Shown: positions 57,258 through 64,000 of the stretch, piece by piece
Layout of the letters: the number at the start of each line of letters is the position of its first letter
How positions within the stretch are numbered: position 1 is the first letter of the stretch
From: Polynucleobacter sp. IMCC 30228
GTDB lineage: Bacteria; Pseudomonadota; Gammaproteobacteria; Burkholderiales; Burkholderiaceae
Direction of reading: 5' to 3'
Length of the DNA: 64,000 bases
Assembly (NCBI RefSeq): GCF_021395205.1
Contig: NZ_JAJVCS010000002.1
Location: 1-64,000 of the forward strand
Position numbers and translations under genes: made by a program
Notes under the pieces: generated by a model
The model's database searches: none
What the model saw: the letters and a program-made list of their open reading frames with translations, nothing else
Told to the model about the DNA's origin: nothing

Positions 57258-58307
57258 ATGAAAGTTGAATTAATCGGCGCGGGCGAAACTACCCAAGTTT
57301 ATGAGTCTAAAGCGAGCAGCCGCCTTTTATATTCTGGGTTAAAAGAGGGTGCGGATGTGCCCTATGAGTGTGCGACAGGAACCTGTGGTACTTGTAAGGT
57401 CAAGCGCATTTCTGGAGAATTTAGTTGGTTATGGGCTGAAGCTCCGGCACGTGCTCTGCTGAAATCGACGGATGATTTTTTATTATGCCAGTGTGCGGCC
57501 TCAACTGATTTAAAAATCGAGGTTCGTTCAAAATTAAAGCCGCTTAAGGCAGTCGACCAAAGGCCACAATGGTTAACCGGTGAAATTTATGCTGCGGCTA
57601 CGGTTGCCCCAGGCGTAATGACTTTTTCGGTAAAACTTTCACAGCCAATCTCTTTTATGCCAGGGCAATTTATGGTCTTAGAGTTTGCAGGGATACAAGG
57701 TGGACGAGCATGGTCAATGACCAATCAGGCCAAATTCACGGATACGCTAGATTTTGTCATTAAAAAGAAACCCCAAGGACTCTTATCTGATTACTTATTT
57801 GAGCAAGAAAATGTAATTGGGCTGAAGGCTAATTTATTTGGCCCCATTGGCAAAGCAGTTTACGAGGGTGAGTTAGATCGAGATTTAGTCTGTATAGCAG
57901 GCGGGACTGGCATGGCTGGAATGATGTCGATTTTGGCAGCCTTCATCGCCTCTGGGGCATACCTGCGTAATCGTGCTGATGTATTTTTTGGTGTCCGCAC
58001 TCCCGCCGATTTATTTTTTGTCAGCGAGCTAAGACAATTTGTCGAGCAGTCAAAAGGCGCTCTAAAGGTCTTGGTAGCCTTTTCAGATGGCCCTGCGAGC
58101 GCTGCATTAATCGCAGCAAACCCACTGCTAACCTTCGATCAGGGTTTTGTACATGAAGTGGCCATGCGCGTGATGGAAGGACAATTTACCCCCAAAACAA
58201 GAGCCTATTTGGCAGGACCGCCTCCCTTAGTAGATGGTGCCCTAAGAATGCTGTTATTAAAAGCGCGCATACCAGCAACAGAAATTTTATACGACAAATT
58301 TGGTTAA
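57258..58307 (+). CDS. Oxygenase reductase (2Fe-2S, FAD, NAD)
   Basis: A 349-residue NADH-dependent reductase. A plant-type 2Fe-2S domain comes first (C-x4-C-x2-C in CATGTCGTCK and a fourth Cys in LLCQCAAS), then an FAD domain whose usual R-x-Y/F-S motif reads RAWSM, and an NAD domain with CIAGGTGMAGMMS and LAGPPPLVDGAL. I start at the ATG at 57258; a TTG at 57243 gives five more residues but overlaps the only purine-rich site. It would pass electrons to the Rieske ferredoxin encoded next. Confidence 0.88.
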   Translation: MKVELIGAGETTQVYESKASSRLLYSGLKEGADVPYECATGTCGTCKVKRISGEFSWLWAEAPARALLKSTDDFLLCQCAASTDLKIEVRSKLKPLKAVDQRPQWLTGEIYAAATVAPGVMTFSVKLSQPISFMPGQFMVLEFAGIQGGRAWSMTNQAKFTDTLDFVIKKKPQGLLSDYLFEQENVIGLKANLFGPIGKAVYEGELDRDLVCIAGGTGMAGMMSILAAFIASGAYLRNRADVFFGVRTPADLFFVSELRQFVEQSKGALKVLVAFSDGPASAALIAANPLLTFDQGFVHEVAMRVMEGQFTPKTRAYLAGPPPLVDGALRMLLLKARIPATEILYDKFG

Positions 58308-58356
58308 TATCTGTCAAATTTTATGAAAATAATTCTCTACATTTATTGGAAATAGC

Positions 58357-58665
58357 ATGGCTTCAACTTTTATCTGTAAAAAATCGGATATTCCGCAAGA
58401 TGGATTTAAGGTTTTTGATGTTGCTGATGGCAAATTACTGATTGCCAATTCAGATGATGGCTACTATGGCTACAACGGCTATTGCCCACACCAAGAAGTT
58501 TGCCTTGCGGAAGCCCTTTATGACGGTAAGGTTTTAACTTGTCATGAGCACTTGTGGCAGTGGGACATTGTTTCTGGCGAGCCGCAGGGCTTGGCTGAAG
58601 GGCCTTTAGTTACAAAGCCAATTGAGCAAATTAATGATGAAATTCACTTGCTAGACGCCGCATAA
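58357..58665 (+). CDS. Rieske-type ferredoxin
   Basis: A 102-residue Rieske ferredoxin with C-x-H (YCPHQEVCLAEAL) and C-x2-H (LTCHEHLWQWD) cluster motifs and the compact beta fold of BphF/CarAc-like proteins. It carries electrons one at a time from reductase to the alpha subunit. Together the four genes 55527-58665 form a three-component oxygenase. It starts 49 bases after the reductase gene. Confidence 0.92.
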   Translation: MASTFICKKSDIPQDGFKVFDVADGKLLIANSDDGYYGYNGYCPHQEVCLAEALYDGKVLTCHEHLWQWDIVSGEPQGLAEGPLVTKPIEQINDEIHLLDAA

Positions 58666-58732
58666 TCACCTATTTTTACGTATTTAAAAGAACTCTTGCA
58701 GAACTAAGGGATAACACCGATTCAGAATTTTA

Positions 58733-58777
58733 TAAATTCCTATATTTTCCAATGGTAGGCTTATTTATAGGAATTTA
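58733..58777. promoter_or_regulatory. 12-bp inverted repeat upstream of the second binding protein
   Basis: TAAATTCCTATA (58733-58744) and TATAGGAATTTA (58766-58777) are perfect complements 21 bases apart, in the 158-base gap between the ferredoxin and binding-protein genes. The left arm also lies in a smaller hairpin, GAATTT-TAT-AAATTC. An operator pair or internal promoter control site is likely; AT-richness makes a terminator unlikely. Confidence 0.5.
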
Positions 58778-58823
58778 AATAACGACCAGTTAATCAAACT
58801 GGGTAATAAATTGGGAGACACGA

Positions 58824-59948
58824 ATGAAATTTGCATCAATTAAAAAATATAGCTTGAAATATTTGTTGGCTGGGCTTGTAAGTGCTGGCTGTATTTCGCC
58901 TGGTTTAGCCCAAACAATTGATTATGGAAAAGTGGGCTCGCCAGTTAATTTAGTGGTGGGCTATCAACCCTATTACACAGAGGCTTGGTCGGGCGTGATT
59001 ATGCGCGGTAAAAAGTTTTACGAAAAATATTTACCCAAAGGCTCCACAGTTGAGTTTCAAGTCGGCTTGCAGGGCGCTATTATTGTAAATAATATGTTGG
59101 CGGGTAAACAACAAATTGGTTACGTTGGCGATATGCCTGCGATTGTTTCCACTACCAAGCCAGAGGTTGCCGATATTCGTCTTGTTGGTGTGTTGGGTAT
59201 GGGCAAGGATATGTGCAATATTGTTTTAGTAAGGCCTGATGCGCCAGATTTTAAAACGCCCAAAGATGCCTTTCAATGGTTAAACGGTAAAATTATGGCC
59301 TCACCGAAGGGCTCTTGTACCGACAGGTTTGTGCAAGATGCTTTCAAAAAAGAAAATGTTAAACCTGAAAATTACCTGAACCAAAATATTGAAGTAATTA
59401 CCAGTAACTTTAGAGCGAAAAAAATTGATGGCGCTGCAATTTGGGAGCCAACCGCCTCTAAATTAGTTGAAGAAGGTTTGGCGAAGCGGGTTGCCTCGGG
59501 TTTTACGGTTGGCTTAAGCGACGGCGGTTTTTTAACCATGCGTGACGATTTAATTAAAGCTAGGCCTGACGTTGCCCAAGCTTGGTTGAACGCTGAGCTA
59601 GATGCGCAACTCTTTTTGGCTGATGAGAAAAATGCTAAAGAGGTAATTGATATTGCTATGGCCCAACTTACTGGCTTTACCCGTTCATCTATTTCTAAAT
59701 CGGTGTATGGTCAAAGCCCAGATCAACTGGGTAGTAAAGTACGTTTTAATTTGCCATTTACCTTTACTCCTGATGTTCGCTCACTACTTACGGGGGCCAC
59801 AACGTTTTTAAAAGATATGAAGGCAATTAATGTTTCTGAATTACGCAGTGACGCGATCGTTTCCAAGTTTGCTGACGAAGCTTTGAAGGCGAGAAATTTA
59901 AAAGCGCCAATTGGTGATGTAGCAGTAATTAATCCGGCACCAATTTAA
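58824..59948 (+). CDS. ABC transporter periplasmic binding protein, NitT/TauT type (second system)
   Basis: A 374-residue receptor with a signal peptide (residues 1-30, cleavage near GLAQ) and a SsuA/TauA-like fold: VNLVVGYQPYYTEAWSG, QIGYVGDMPAIVST, MASPKGSCTDRFVQDAFK and IDGAAIWEPTASKLVEEG. GGGAGAC precedes the ATG. A strong terminator follows it and separates it from the permeases, a layout that gives receptor excess. The ligand is presumably the substrate of the neighbouring Rieske oxygenase; no specific compound can be read from sequence. Confidence 0.85.
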   Translation: MKFASIKKYSLKYLLAGLVSAGCISPGLAQTIDYGKVGSPVNLVVGYQPYYTEAWSGVIMRGKKFYEKYLPKGSTVEFQVGLQGAIIVNNMLAGKQQIGYVGDMPAIVSTTKPEVADIRLVGVLGMGKDMCNIVLVRPDAPDFKTPKDAFQWLNGKIMASPKGSCTDRFVQDAFKKENVKPENYLNQNIEVITSNFRAKKIDGAAIWEPTASKLVEEGLAKRVASGFTVGLSDGGFLTMRDDLIKARPDVAQAWLNAELDAQLFLADEKNAKEVIDIAMAQLTGFTRSSISKSVYGQSPDQLGSKVRFNLPFTFTPDVRSLLTGATTFLKDMKAINVSELRSDAIVSKFADEALKARNLKAPIGDVAVINPAPI

Positions 59949-59958
59949 TTTTTATGCG

Positions 59959-59988
59959 ACCCCCTTTGTAATTAAAGGGGGTTTTTTT
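59959..59988 (+). terminator. Rho-independent terminator after the binding-protein gene
   Basis: ACCCCCTTT (59959-59967) pairs with AAAGGGGGT (59974-59982) over 9 bp with a six-base loop and a seven-T run. It begins 11 bases after the receptor stop and 80 bases before the permease gene on the same strand, so downstream genes rely on read-through or a second promoter. Confidence 0.93.
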
Positions 59989-60038
59989 CGAGTATTAATT
60001 TATCAAATGATTTTTAGTTTACCGATTATTGCTATTTC

Positions 60039-60920
60039 ATGACGAATTCAAATGATTCAAATCCAACAGTAAAGCAGCAGCGGCTGAGTTTCGAAATTCG
60101 CGAAGGCTCGTTGTTGGCGAAAATTTTAAGCCCACGCCTTTTTTTGATGCTGGTAGGTTTCATTATTTTTTTAGGTTTTTGGCACTTATCCGTTGAGGTT
60201 TGGCGGTTACCACGTTTTGCACAAATGCCAGCTTTGCGCACCGTTGTTACCGAGATACTCAGCCCCAATCCCACTTATGGCATTTCTATTTTTGTCGGCG
60301 AATACTATCAACATATTCTTGCCAGTTGCCTGCGTGTTTTCATTGCTTTTGCGTTGGCGACAATTTTAGGTGTGCCGCTTGGGCTTTTCTTAGGTTGGTC
60401 GACGAAATTTAGGGAATATGTCTTTCCGGTGTTTGAAATGTTGCGACCCATACCGATCTTAGCTTGGGTGCCACTGGCCATCATTATGTTTACTAGCCTA
60501 GAGGCGCCAGTCATTTTCTTGGCTTTTCTAGCTTCATTTTTTGTGACCGCCCTAAATACCATGCTCGGTGTCGAATCGATTGATGAGTCTTATTTCAGAG
60601 CTGCAAAGTGTTTAGGTGCTAAGGACTACCAAGTCTTTTTAAATGTGGTGATTCCAGGGGCTACGCCGTTTATTTTTACGGGCTTACAAATTTCGATTGG
60701 CGTTTGTTGGTTTTCTCTAGTGGCAGCTGAAATGGTCTCGGGGCAGTTTGGACTTGGCTACATTATTAATACTTCATATACCAATGTACGTTATCCAACC
60801 ATCATTATTGGGATGGTGACTTTAGGGTTTATCGGTTACTTAACGAGCGCAATGGTGCGTGCGGTTGGTAAGCGATTGATGCAATGGCGTATGCGTGAGT
60901 TAGCGCTATCTGGAAATTAA
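60039..60920 (+). CDS. ABC transporter permease (second system, 1)
   Basis: A 293-residue SsuC/TauC-type permease with six hydrophobic segments, an extended N-terminal cytoplasmic stretch, and the coupling loop YFRAAKCLGAKDYQVFLNVVIPGATPFIFTGLQI. Conserved FEMLRPIPILAWVPLAIIMF lies before it. It begins after the internal terminator and is followed by an ATPase gene three bases later. Its partner is probably the other permease at 61776, giving a heterodimeric channel. Confidence 0.9.
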   Translation: MTNSNDSNPTVKQQRLSFEIREGSLLAKILSPRLFLMLVGFIIFLGFWHLSVEVWRLPRFAQMPALRTVVTEILSPNPTYGISIFVGEYYQHILASCLRVFIAFALATILGVPLGLFLGWSTKFREYVFPVFEMLRPIPILAWVPLAIIMFTSLEAPVIFLAFLASFFVTALNTMLGVESIDESYFRAAKCLGAKDYQVFLNVVIPGATPFIFTGLQISIGVCWFSLVAAEMVSGQFGLGYIINTSYTNVRYPTIIIGMVTLGFIGYLTSAMVRAVGKRLMQWRMRELALSGN

Positions 60921-60923
60921 GCA

Positions 60924-61775
60924 ATGAATGAATCTGTAAAAACAAGCCAACATATGGGTCGTGGTCAAATTTCAATTGATAACGTCGTCAAAATTTATGA
61001 TCCTGAAGGTGCTGCAGTGATGGCAGTCGATCATTGCTCGCTGGAAATCGCAGCTGGTGAAATTTGCATGATTGTTGGCCCATCAGGTTGCGGTAAAACT
61101 ACTCTATTGAATGCGATAGCAGGCTTTCATAGTATTAATAGTGGCAGCATTACGCTGGATGGAAAACTTCTCTGTGGCCCCGGTAAGCCCCAAGCAACAC
61201 CCGGCTCTGATCGCATCGTAGTCTTTCAAAACGGCGCTTTATTTCCCTGGAAAAATGTGCTGGATAACATGATGTTTGGGCCTGTAATGGCCGGCAAAAT
61301 GGGTATCAAAGAAATTAAAGAAAAAGCCTTTTCGATGATGGCTGATGCAGGGCTCTCGGGTACTGAAAATAATTTTCCTGGTGAGCTTTCCTCAGGCGTT
61401 CGGCGCCGCGTTGAAATAGTGCGCGCGTTAATGAACGACCCGAGTGTGTTGTTGTTAGATGAACCCTATCGCGCGCTAGATTCATTAACAAAATCGGTAA
61501 TGCATGAAGCTCTGTTGGATATTTATTATAAAAATAAAGTTACTATATTTTTTATTACTCATGATTTACAAGAGGCTTTATTTTTGGGCAATAAAGTAGC
61601 GATTATGACAAGTCGCCCTTGTAAGCCAAAAAAGGTATTAACCGTTGATATTCCGTATCCAAGAAGTTATAGCGTAGTAACCGATCAACGCTTTAGAGAT
61701 TTAATGGAAGAGACTAGTGATTTAGTGCATGAAGAGGCGAAAAAATCATTCGCTGCTGGCGAAAGGGAGGGCTAG
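60924..61775 (+). CDS. ABC transporter ATPase (second system, 1; degenerate signature motif)
   Basis: A 283-residue ATPase of the SsuB/TauB class. Walker A GPSGCGKTT, Q-loop VFQNGALFPW, Walker B VLLLDEPYRALD with catalytic Glu, and H-loop FITHDLQEA are intact. The signature motif, normally LSGGQ or LSGGM, reads LSSGV at residues 155-159. The second ATPase of this system has a good signature but lacks the H-loop His, so the two look like an asymmetric heterodimer. It lies between the two permeases and touches the next gene (stop TAG, next start two bases on). Confidence 0.9.
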   Translation: MNESVKTSQHMGRGQISIDNVVKIYDPEGAAVMAVDHCSLEIAAGEICMIVGPSGCGKTTLLNAIAGFHSINSGSITLDGKLLCGPGKPQATPGSDRIVVFQNGALFPWKNVLDNMMFGPVMAGKMGIKEIKEKAFSMMADAGLSGTENNFPGELSSGVRRRVEIVRALMNDPSVLLLDEPYRALDSLTKSVMHEALLDIYYKNKVTIFFITHDLQEALFLGNKVAIMTSRPCKPKKVLTVDIPYPRSYSVVTDQRFRDLMEETSDLVHEEAKKSFAAGEREG

Positions 61776-62597
61776 TTGATGATTCGCTCAGTGCAAAAAT
61801 TCTTTTTTAATCGCTCTTCCCGTCGAGCCACGATTGCAATCATTGTCTTTCTGTTGTTTTGGGAAACCTGTTCACGTTCAATGGGCTGGTTCGGTTTTCA
61901 AGTGCCGTGGATTGGCAAAATTCCCGCTCCCTCTGCTGTTATTACAGCCTGGATTCCATTGCTTACCGATAGCGGCTATTGGACGAGTTGGTACTTAAGT
62001 TCTAAACGCGTCTTCACCGGTTTCTTAATGGCCATGATTCTCGGTATTCCTTTCGGATTATTGTTAGCGATTAATCGGACGGCCTATGGAATCATGTTTC
62101 CAACTTTTGAGGTATTACGTCCCATACCACCTTTGGCATGGGTGCCTGCAGCGATTATTTTCTGGCCTACTGCCGAAATGTCCATTGCATTCGTCACCTT
62201 TTTAGGCGCCTTTTATACGATTGTGATTAATGTGCTTGGTGGAGCGCAATCGATTGACCAGCGTTTTTTCCAGGCTGCCCGCTCAATGGGTTCATCACAA
62301 TGGGATATTTTTAAACGAATTGTCTTGCCAGCTACGGTACCCTCCATTGCGGTTGGTGCTTCAGTGGGAATGGGTATTACCTGGGAAGTAGTAGTTGCAG
62401 CTGAAATGATTTCTGGCGGCGGTTCAGACGGCGGTGGTAAGGGCGGTGGGCTTGGCTTCTTTATTTGGGACTCTTATTTAGGGGGCTCGTACCAACAAAT
62501 TGTAGTGGGAATGATTTCGATTGGTATTGCGGGATATTTATCAAGCTCACTAATTCGCGTCTTAGGTGATCATTTCTCAAAATGGACTCGCAGGTAA
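61776..62597 (+). CDS. ABC transporter permease (second system, 2)
   Basis: A 273-residue SsuC/TauC-type permease. Features are VPWIGKIPAPSAVITAWIPL, FEVLRPIPPLAWVPAAIIFW and the coupling loop FFQAARSMGSSQWDIFKRIV. A glycine-rich insert (SGGGSDGGGKGGGLGF, about residues 208-223) replaces the short turn seen at that point in the first permease, probably a flexible periplasmic or membrane-edge loop. The start is TTG at 61776 or ATG at 61779. It is followed directly by the second ATPase. Confidence 0.9.
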   Translation: MMIRSVQKFFFNRSSRRATIAIIVFLLFWETCSRSMGWFGFQVPWIGKIPAPSAVITAWIPLLTDSGYWTSWYLSSKRVFTGFLMAMILGIPFGLLLAINRTAYGIMFPTFEVLRPIPPLAWVPAAIIFWPTAEMSIAFVTFLGAFYTIVINVLGGAQSIDQRFFQAARSMGSSQWDIFKRIVLPATVPSIAVGASVGMGITWEVVVAAEMISGGGSDGGGKGGGLGFFIWDSYLGGSYQQIVVGMISIGIAGYLSSSLIRVLGDHFSKWTRR

Positions 62598-62612
62598 TTG
62601 GGTGCTAACGCT

Positions 62613-63485
62613 ATGACAAATATCAATATGAAAAATAAAGCTACAGGCGAAATTGTGCTCAAGTCAGTGAGTAAATCTTATGGCTACGGTGACAGCCTTA
62701 AAGAAGTGATTAAAGATTGCTCGCTCACTATTGAGTCTGGAAAGTTAACGGTCATGATTGGCCCTTCAGGATGCGGTAAAAGTACCCTAATTCGTTTGTT
62801 AGCGGGCTTTGAAAAACCAACTAGCGGCGCTTTAACTATAGATGGCAAGTCGATTACTGGGCCAGGCAAAGATCGCTTAGTGGTATTTCAAGAATCGGCT
62901 TTATTTCCTTGGCAAACTACCGCAGATAATATTATGTTTGGTCCGATTGCGCGGGGTGAAAATACCAAAGAATCGCGCGATTTGGCCGGCTTTTTGTTAA
63001 ATAAAGTAGGCTTAAGTCAATTTAAAGCAAAATTTCCAAATCAATTATCGGGTGGCATGCAAAGGCGTTGTGAATTAGCGCGGGCTTTGGTTAATTTACC
63101 CGAGGTGATGGTGCTCGACGAACCATTTCGTGGTTTAGATGAAATGAGTAAAGAGTTAATGTGGGAATACTATGCAAATTTGTATGAAGAAAATCGACAT
63201 ACAAATTTTTTTGTCACTACCGATATTGACGAAGCTATTTTTTTGGCTGATCGCTTAATCATTATGACAAATATTCCTACTCAAGTAGCGCACGTTATCG
63301 AGGTTGATATTCCTAGGCCTAGAAGGCTAAAAAGCTTATTCGAGCTAGACCGTGCAAATGAAATAAAAATGGAAGCCTTAAAGATTTTGCATACTGAGGC
63401 AATGAAATCATTTAAGAGTGGAAGTAAGGCGGCTGCAGATTTTATTGACGCCTATTCAAAACGGGTTGAGCCGCTTGCGTCTTAA
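62613..63485 (+). CDS. ABC transporter ATPase (second system, 2; H-loop His replaced)
   Basis: A 290-residue ATPase. Walker A GPSGCGKSTLIRLLAGF, Q-loop VFQESALFPW, signature LSGGMQRRCELARA and Walker B VMVLDEPFRGLD are normal, but the H-loop reads FVTTDIDEA in place of F-x-T-H-D, so the switch His is Thr203. I start at the ATG at 62613; a TTG at 62598 adds five residues. It ends 45 bases before the PanB-like gene on the same strand, with no terminator between. Confidence 0.9.
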   Translation: MTNINMKNKATGEIVLKSVSKSYGYGDSLKEVIKDCSLTIESGKLTVMIGPSGCGKSTLIRLLAGFEKPTSGALTIDGKSITGPGKDRLVVFQESALFPWQTTADNIMFGPIARGENTKESRDLAGFLLNKVGLSQFKAKFPNQLSGGMQRRCELARALVNLPEVMVLDEPFRGLDEMSKELMWEYYANLYEENRHTNFFVTTDIDEAIFLADRLIIMTNIPTQVAHVIEVDIPRPRRLKSLFELDRANEIKMEALKILHTEAMKSFKSGSKAAADFIDAYSKRVEPLAS

Positions 63486-63530
63486 TTTTATAGTGTGGTT
63501 TGTAATTTATGTTAATGAGGAGATTTAGAA

Positions 63531-64000
63531 ATGTCTGATACACCAGTAAAAAGAAAAAAAATGACCATTCCGATGTTGAATGCGAAGAAAAAGAATAAAG
63601 AGCCGATCGTTCAGCTTGCAGTTTATGACTATGAGAATGCCATCATTGCCGATCGTTTAGGTATTGATATTCTTTGTGTTAGTGATACTGGTGGCATGGT
63701 GCTATTTGGCCATGAATCAACCACTTCAGTGTCATTTGAAGAAGTCATGTTTATGGCTCAAGCAGTAAAGCGTGGCTCGCAATATGGTTTACGCATGGTT
63801 GATATGCCCTACATGAGTTTTCATCTTTCCGAGCAACAGGCTGTTGATAATGCTGCTCAATATGTTGCAAAAGCTGGTGCCGAAGTGATGAAGTGCGAAG
63901 GCAATATTCATCACGCCCGCAATATTGAAGCAATTATTAAAGCTGGTATCCCTGTGCAAGGCCATATCGGTATTTGCCCAATGAGAATGCCTCAATTAGG
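63531..64000 (+). CDS. PanB-like ketopantoate hydroxymethyltransferase-family enzyme (cut by window edge)
   Basis: An open frame of at least 156 residues running off the right edge, starting at an ATG eight bases after GAGGAG. It aligns with PanB along its whole visible length: AVYDYENA for TAYDY, CVSDTGGMVLFGHESTTSVS with the metal Asp, RMVDMPYMSF with the second metal Asp, the Lys-Glu pair in EVMKCEGN, and IPVQGHIGICP with the His. PanB moves a C1 unit from methylene-THF to ketoisovalerate. Differences such as SDTGG for GDSLG and CPMR for TPQ, and its place at the end of a catabolic operon, suggest a specialised paralogue rather than the pantothenate enzyme. Confidence 0.82.
   Translation, partial: MSDTPVKRKKMTIPMLNAKKKNKEPIVQLAVYDYENAIIADRLGIDILCVSDTGGMVLFGHESTTSVSFEEVMFMAQAVKRGSQYGLRMVDMPYMSFHLSEQQAVDNAAQYVAKAGAEVMKCEGNIHHARNIEAIIKAGIPVQGHIGICPMRMPQL

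Overview
The window looks like chromosome from a free-living aerobic betaproteobacterium of the Burkholderiales. A Polynucleobacter-type freshwater organism fits best, but this is inference from gene content and by-eye mid-40s GC, not a computed placement. Markers are Bug/TctC-type periplasmic receptors, a Ralstonia-type intracellular PHB depolymerase with a Cys nucleophile, a DUF1841 protein, a full isc operon and tight gene packing. I see no tRNA, rRNA, insertion sequence, CRISPR array or phage gene, and no gene-free stretch above 300 bases.

1-25 kb is mostly housekeeping: a truncated unknown gene, an amidohydrolase/Bug pair, a GIY-YIG protein, clpB, aceA (isocitrate lyase) and a HIT protein. 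A minus-strand operon (7.3-12.8 kb) couples a TRAP transporter to 5-oxoprolinase (fused PxpBC, then PxpA). A second minus-strand run carries tyrB, phaZ, rsxB, nth and DUF1841. Then come uvrB and iscR-iscS-iscU-iscA-hscB-hscA-fdx behind two tandem IscR boxes.

25-53 kb reads as an organosulfonate catabolic island. A LacI-family regulator is divergent from a probable operon containing a sulfonate/taurine-type ABC importer, HpsN (DHPS 3-dehydrogenase), an SDR and a zinc alcohol dehydrogenase (the likely DHPS C2 epimerising pair), and a six-gene SQR/class-I-fumarase module. Next come a Bug receptor, slcC-comC-suyA-suyB with a GntR regulator, a CobS/CobT-like AAA+/VWA pair divergent from xsc, an HU protein, and a SoeABC-type sulfite dehydrogenase. 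The inferred flow is DHPS to (R)-sulfolactate to pyruvate plus sulfite, with (S)-sulfolactate inverted by SlcC/ComC, sulfoacetaldehyde converted by Xsc to acetyl phosphate plus sulfite, and sulfite oxidised by SoeABC. Sulfopyruvate decarboxylase, phosphotransacetylase and a sulfite/sulfate exporter are not in the window.

53-64 kb holds a second catabolic cluster behind a TetR regulator: fhs (formate-THF ligase), a complete four-part Rieske oxygenase (alpha, beta, reductase, Rieske ferredoxin), a binding protein, two permeases, two non-identical ATPases, and a PanB-like hydroxymethyltransferase cut by the right edge. The pairing of an oxygenase with two tetrahydrofolate C1 enzymes and a dedicated importer suggests a C1-releasing pathway for an unknown imported compound. 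It is the best candidate for an undescribed system here, together with the CobS/CobT-like pair at xsc and the SQR/fumarase module in the DHPS operon.
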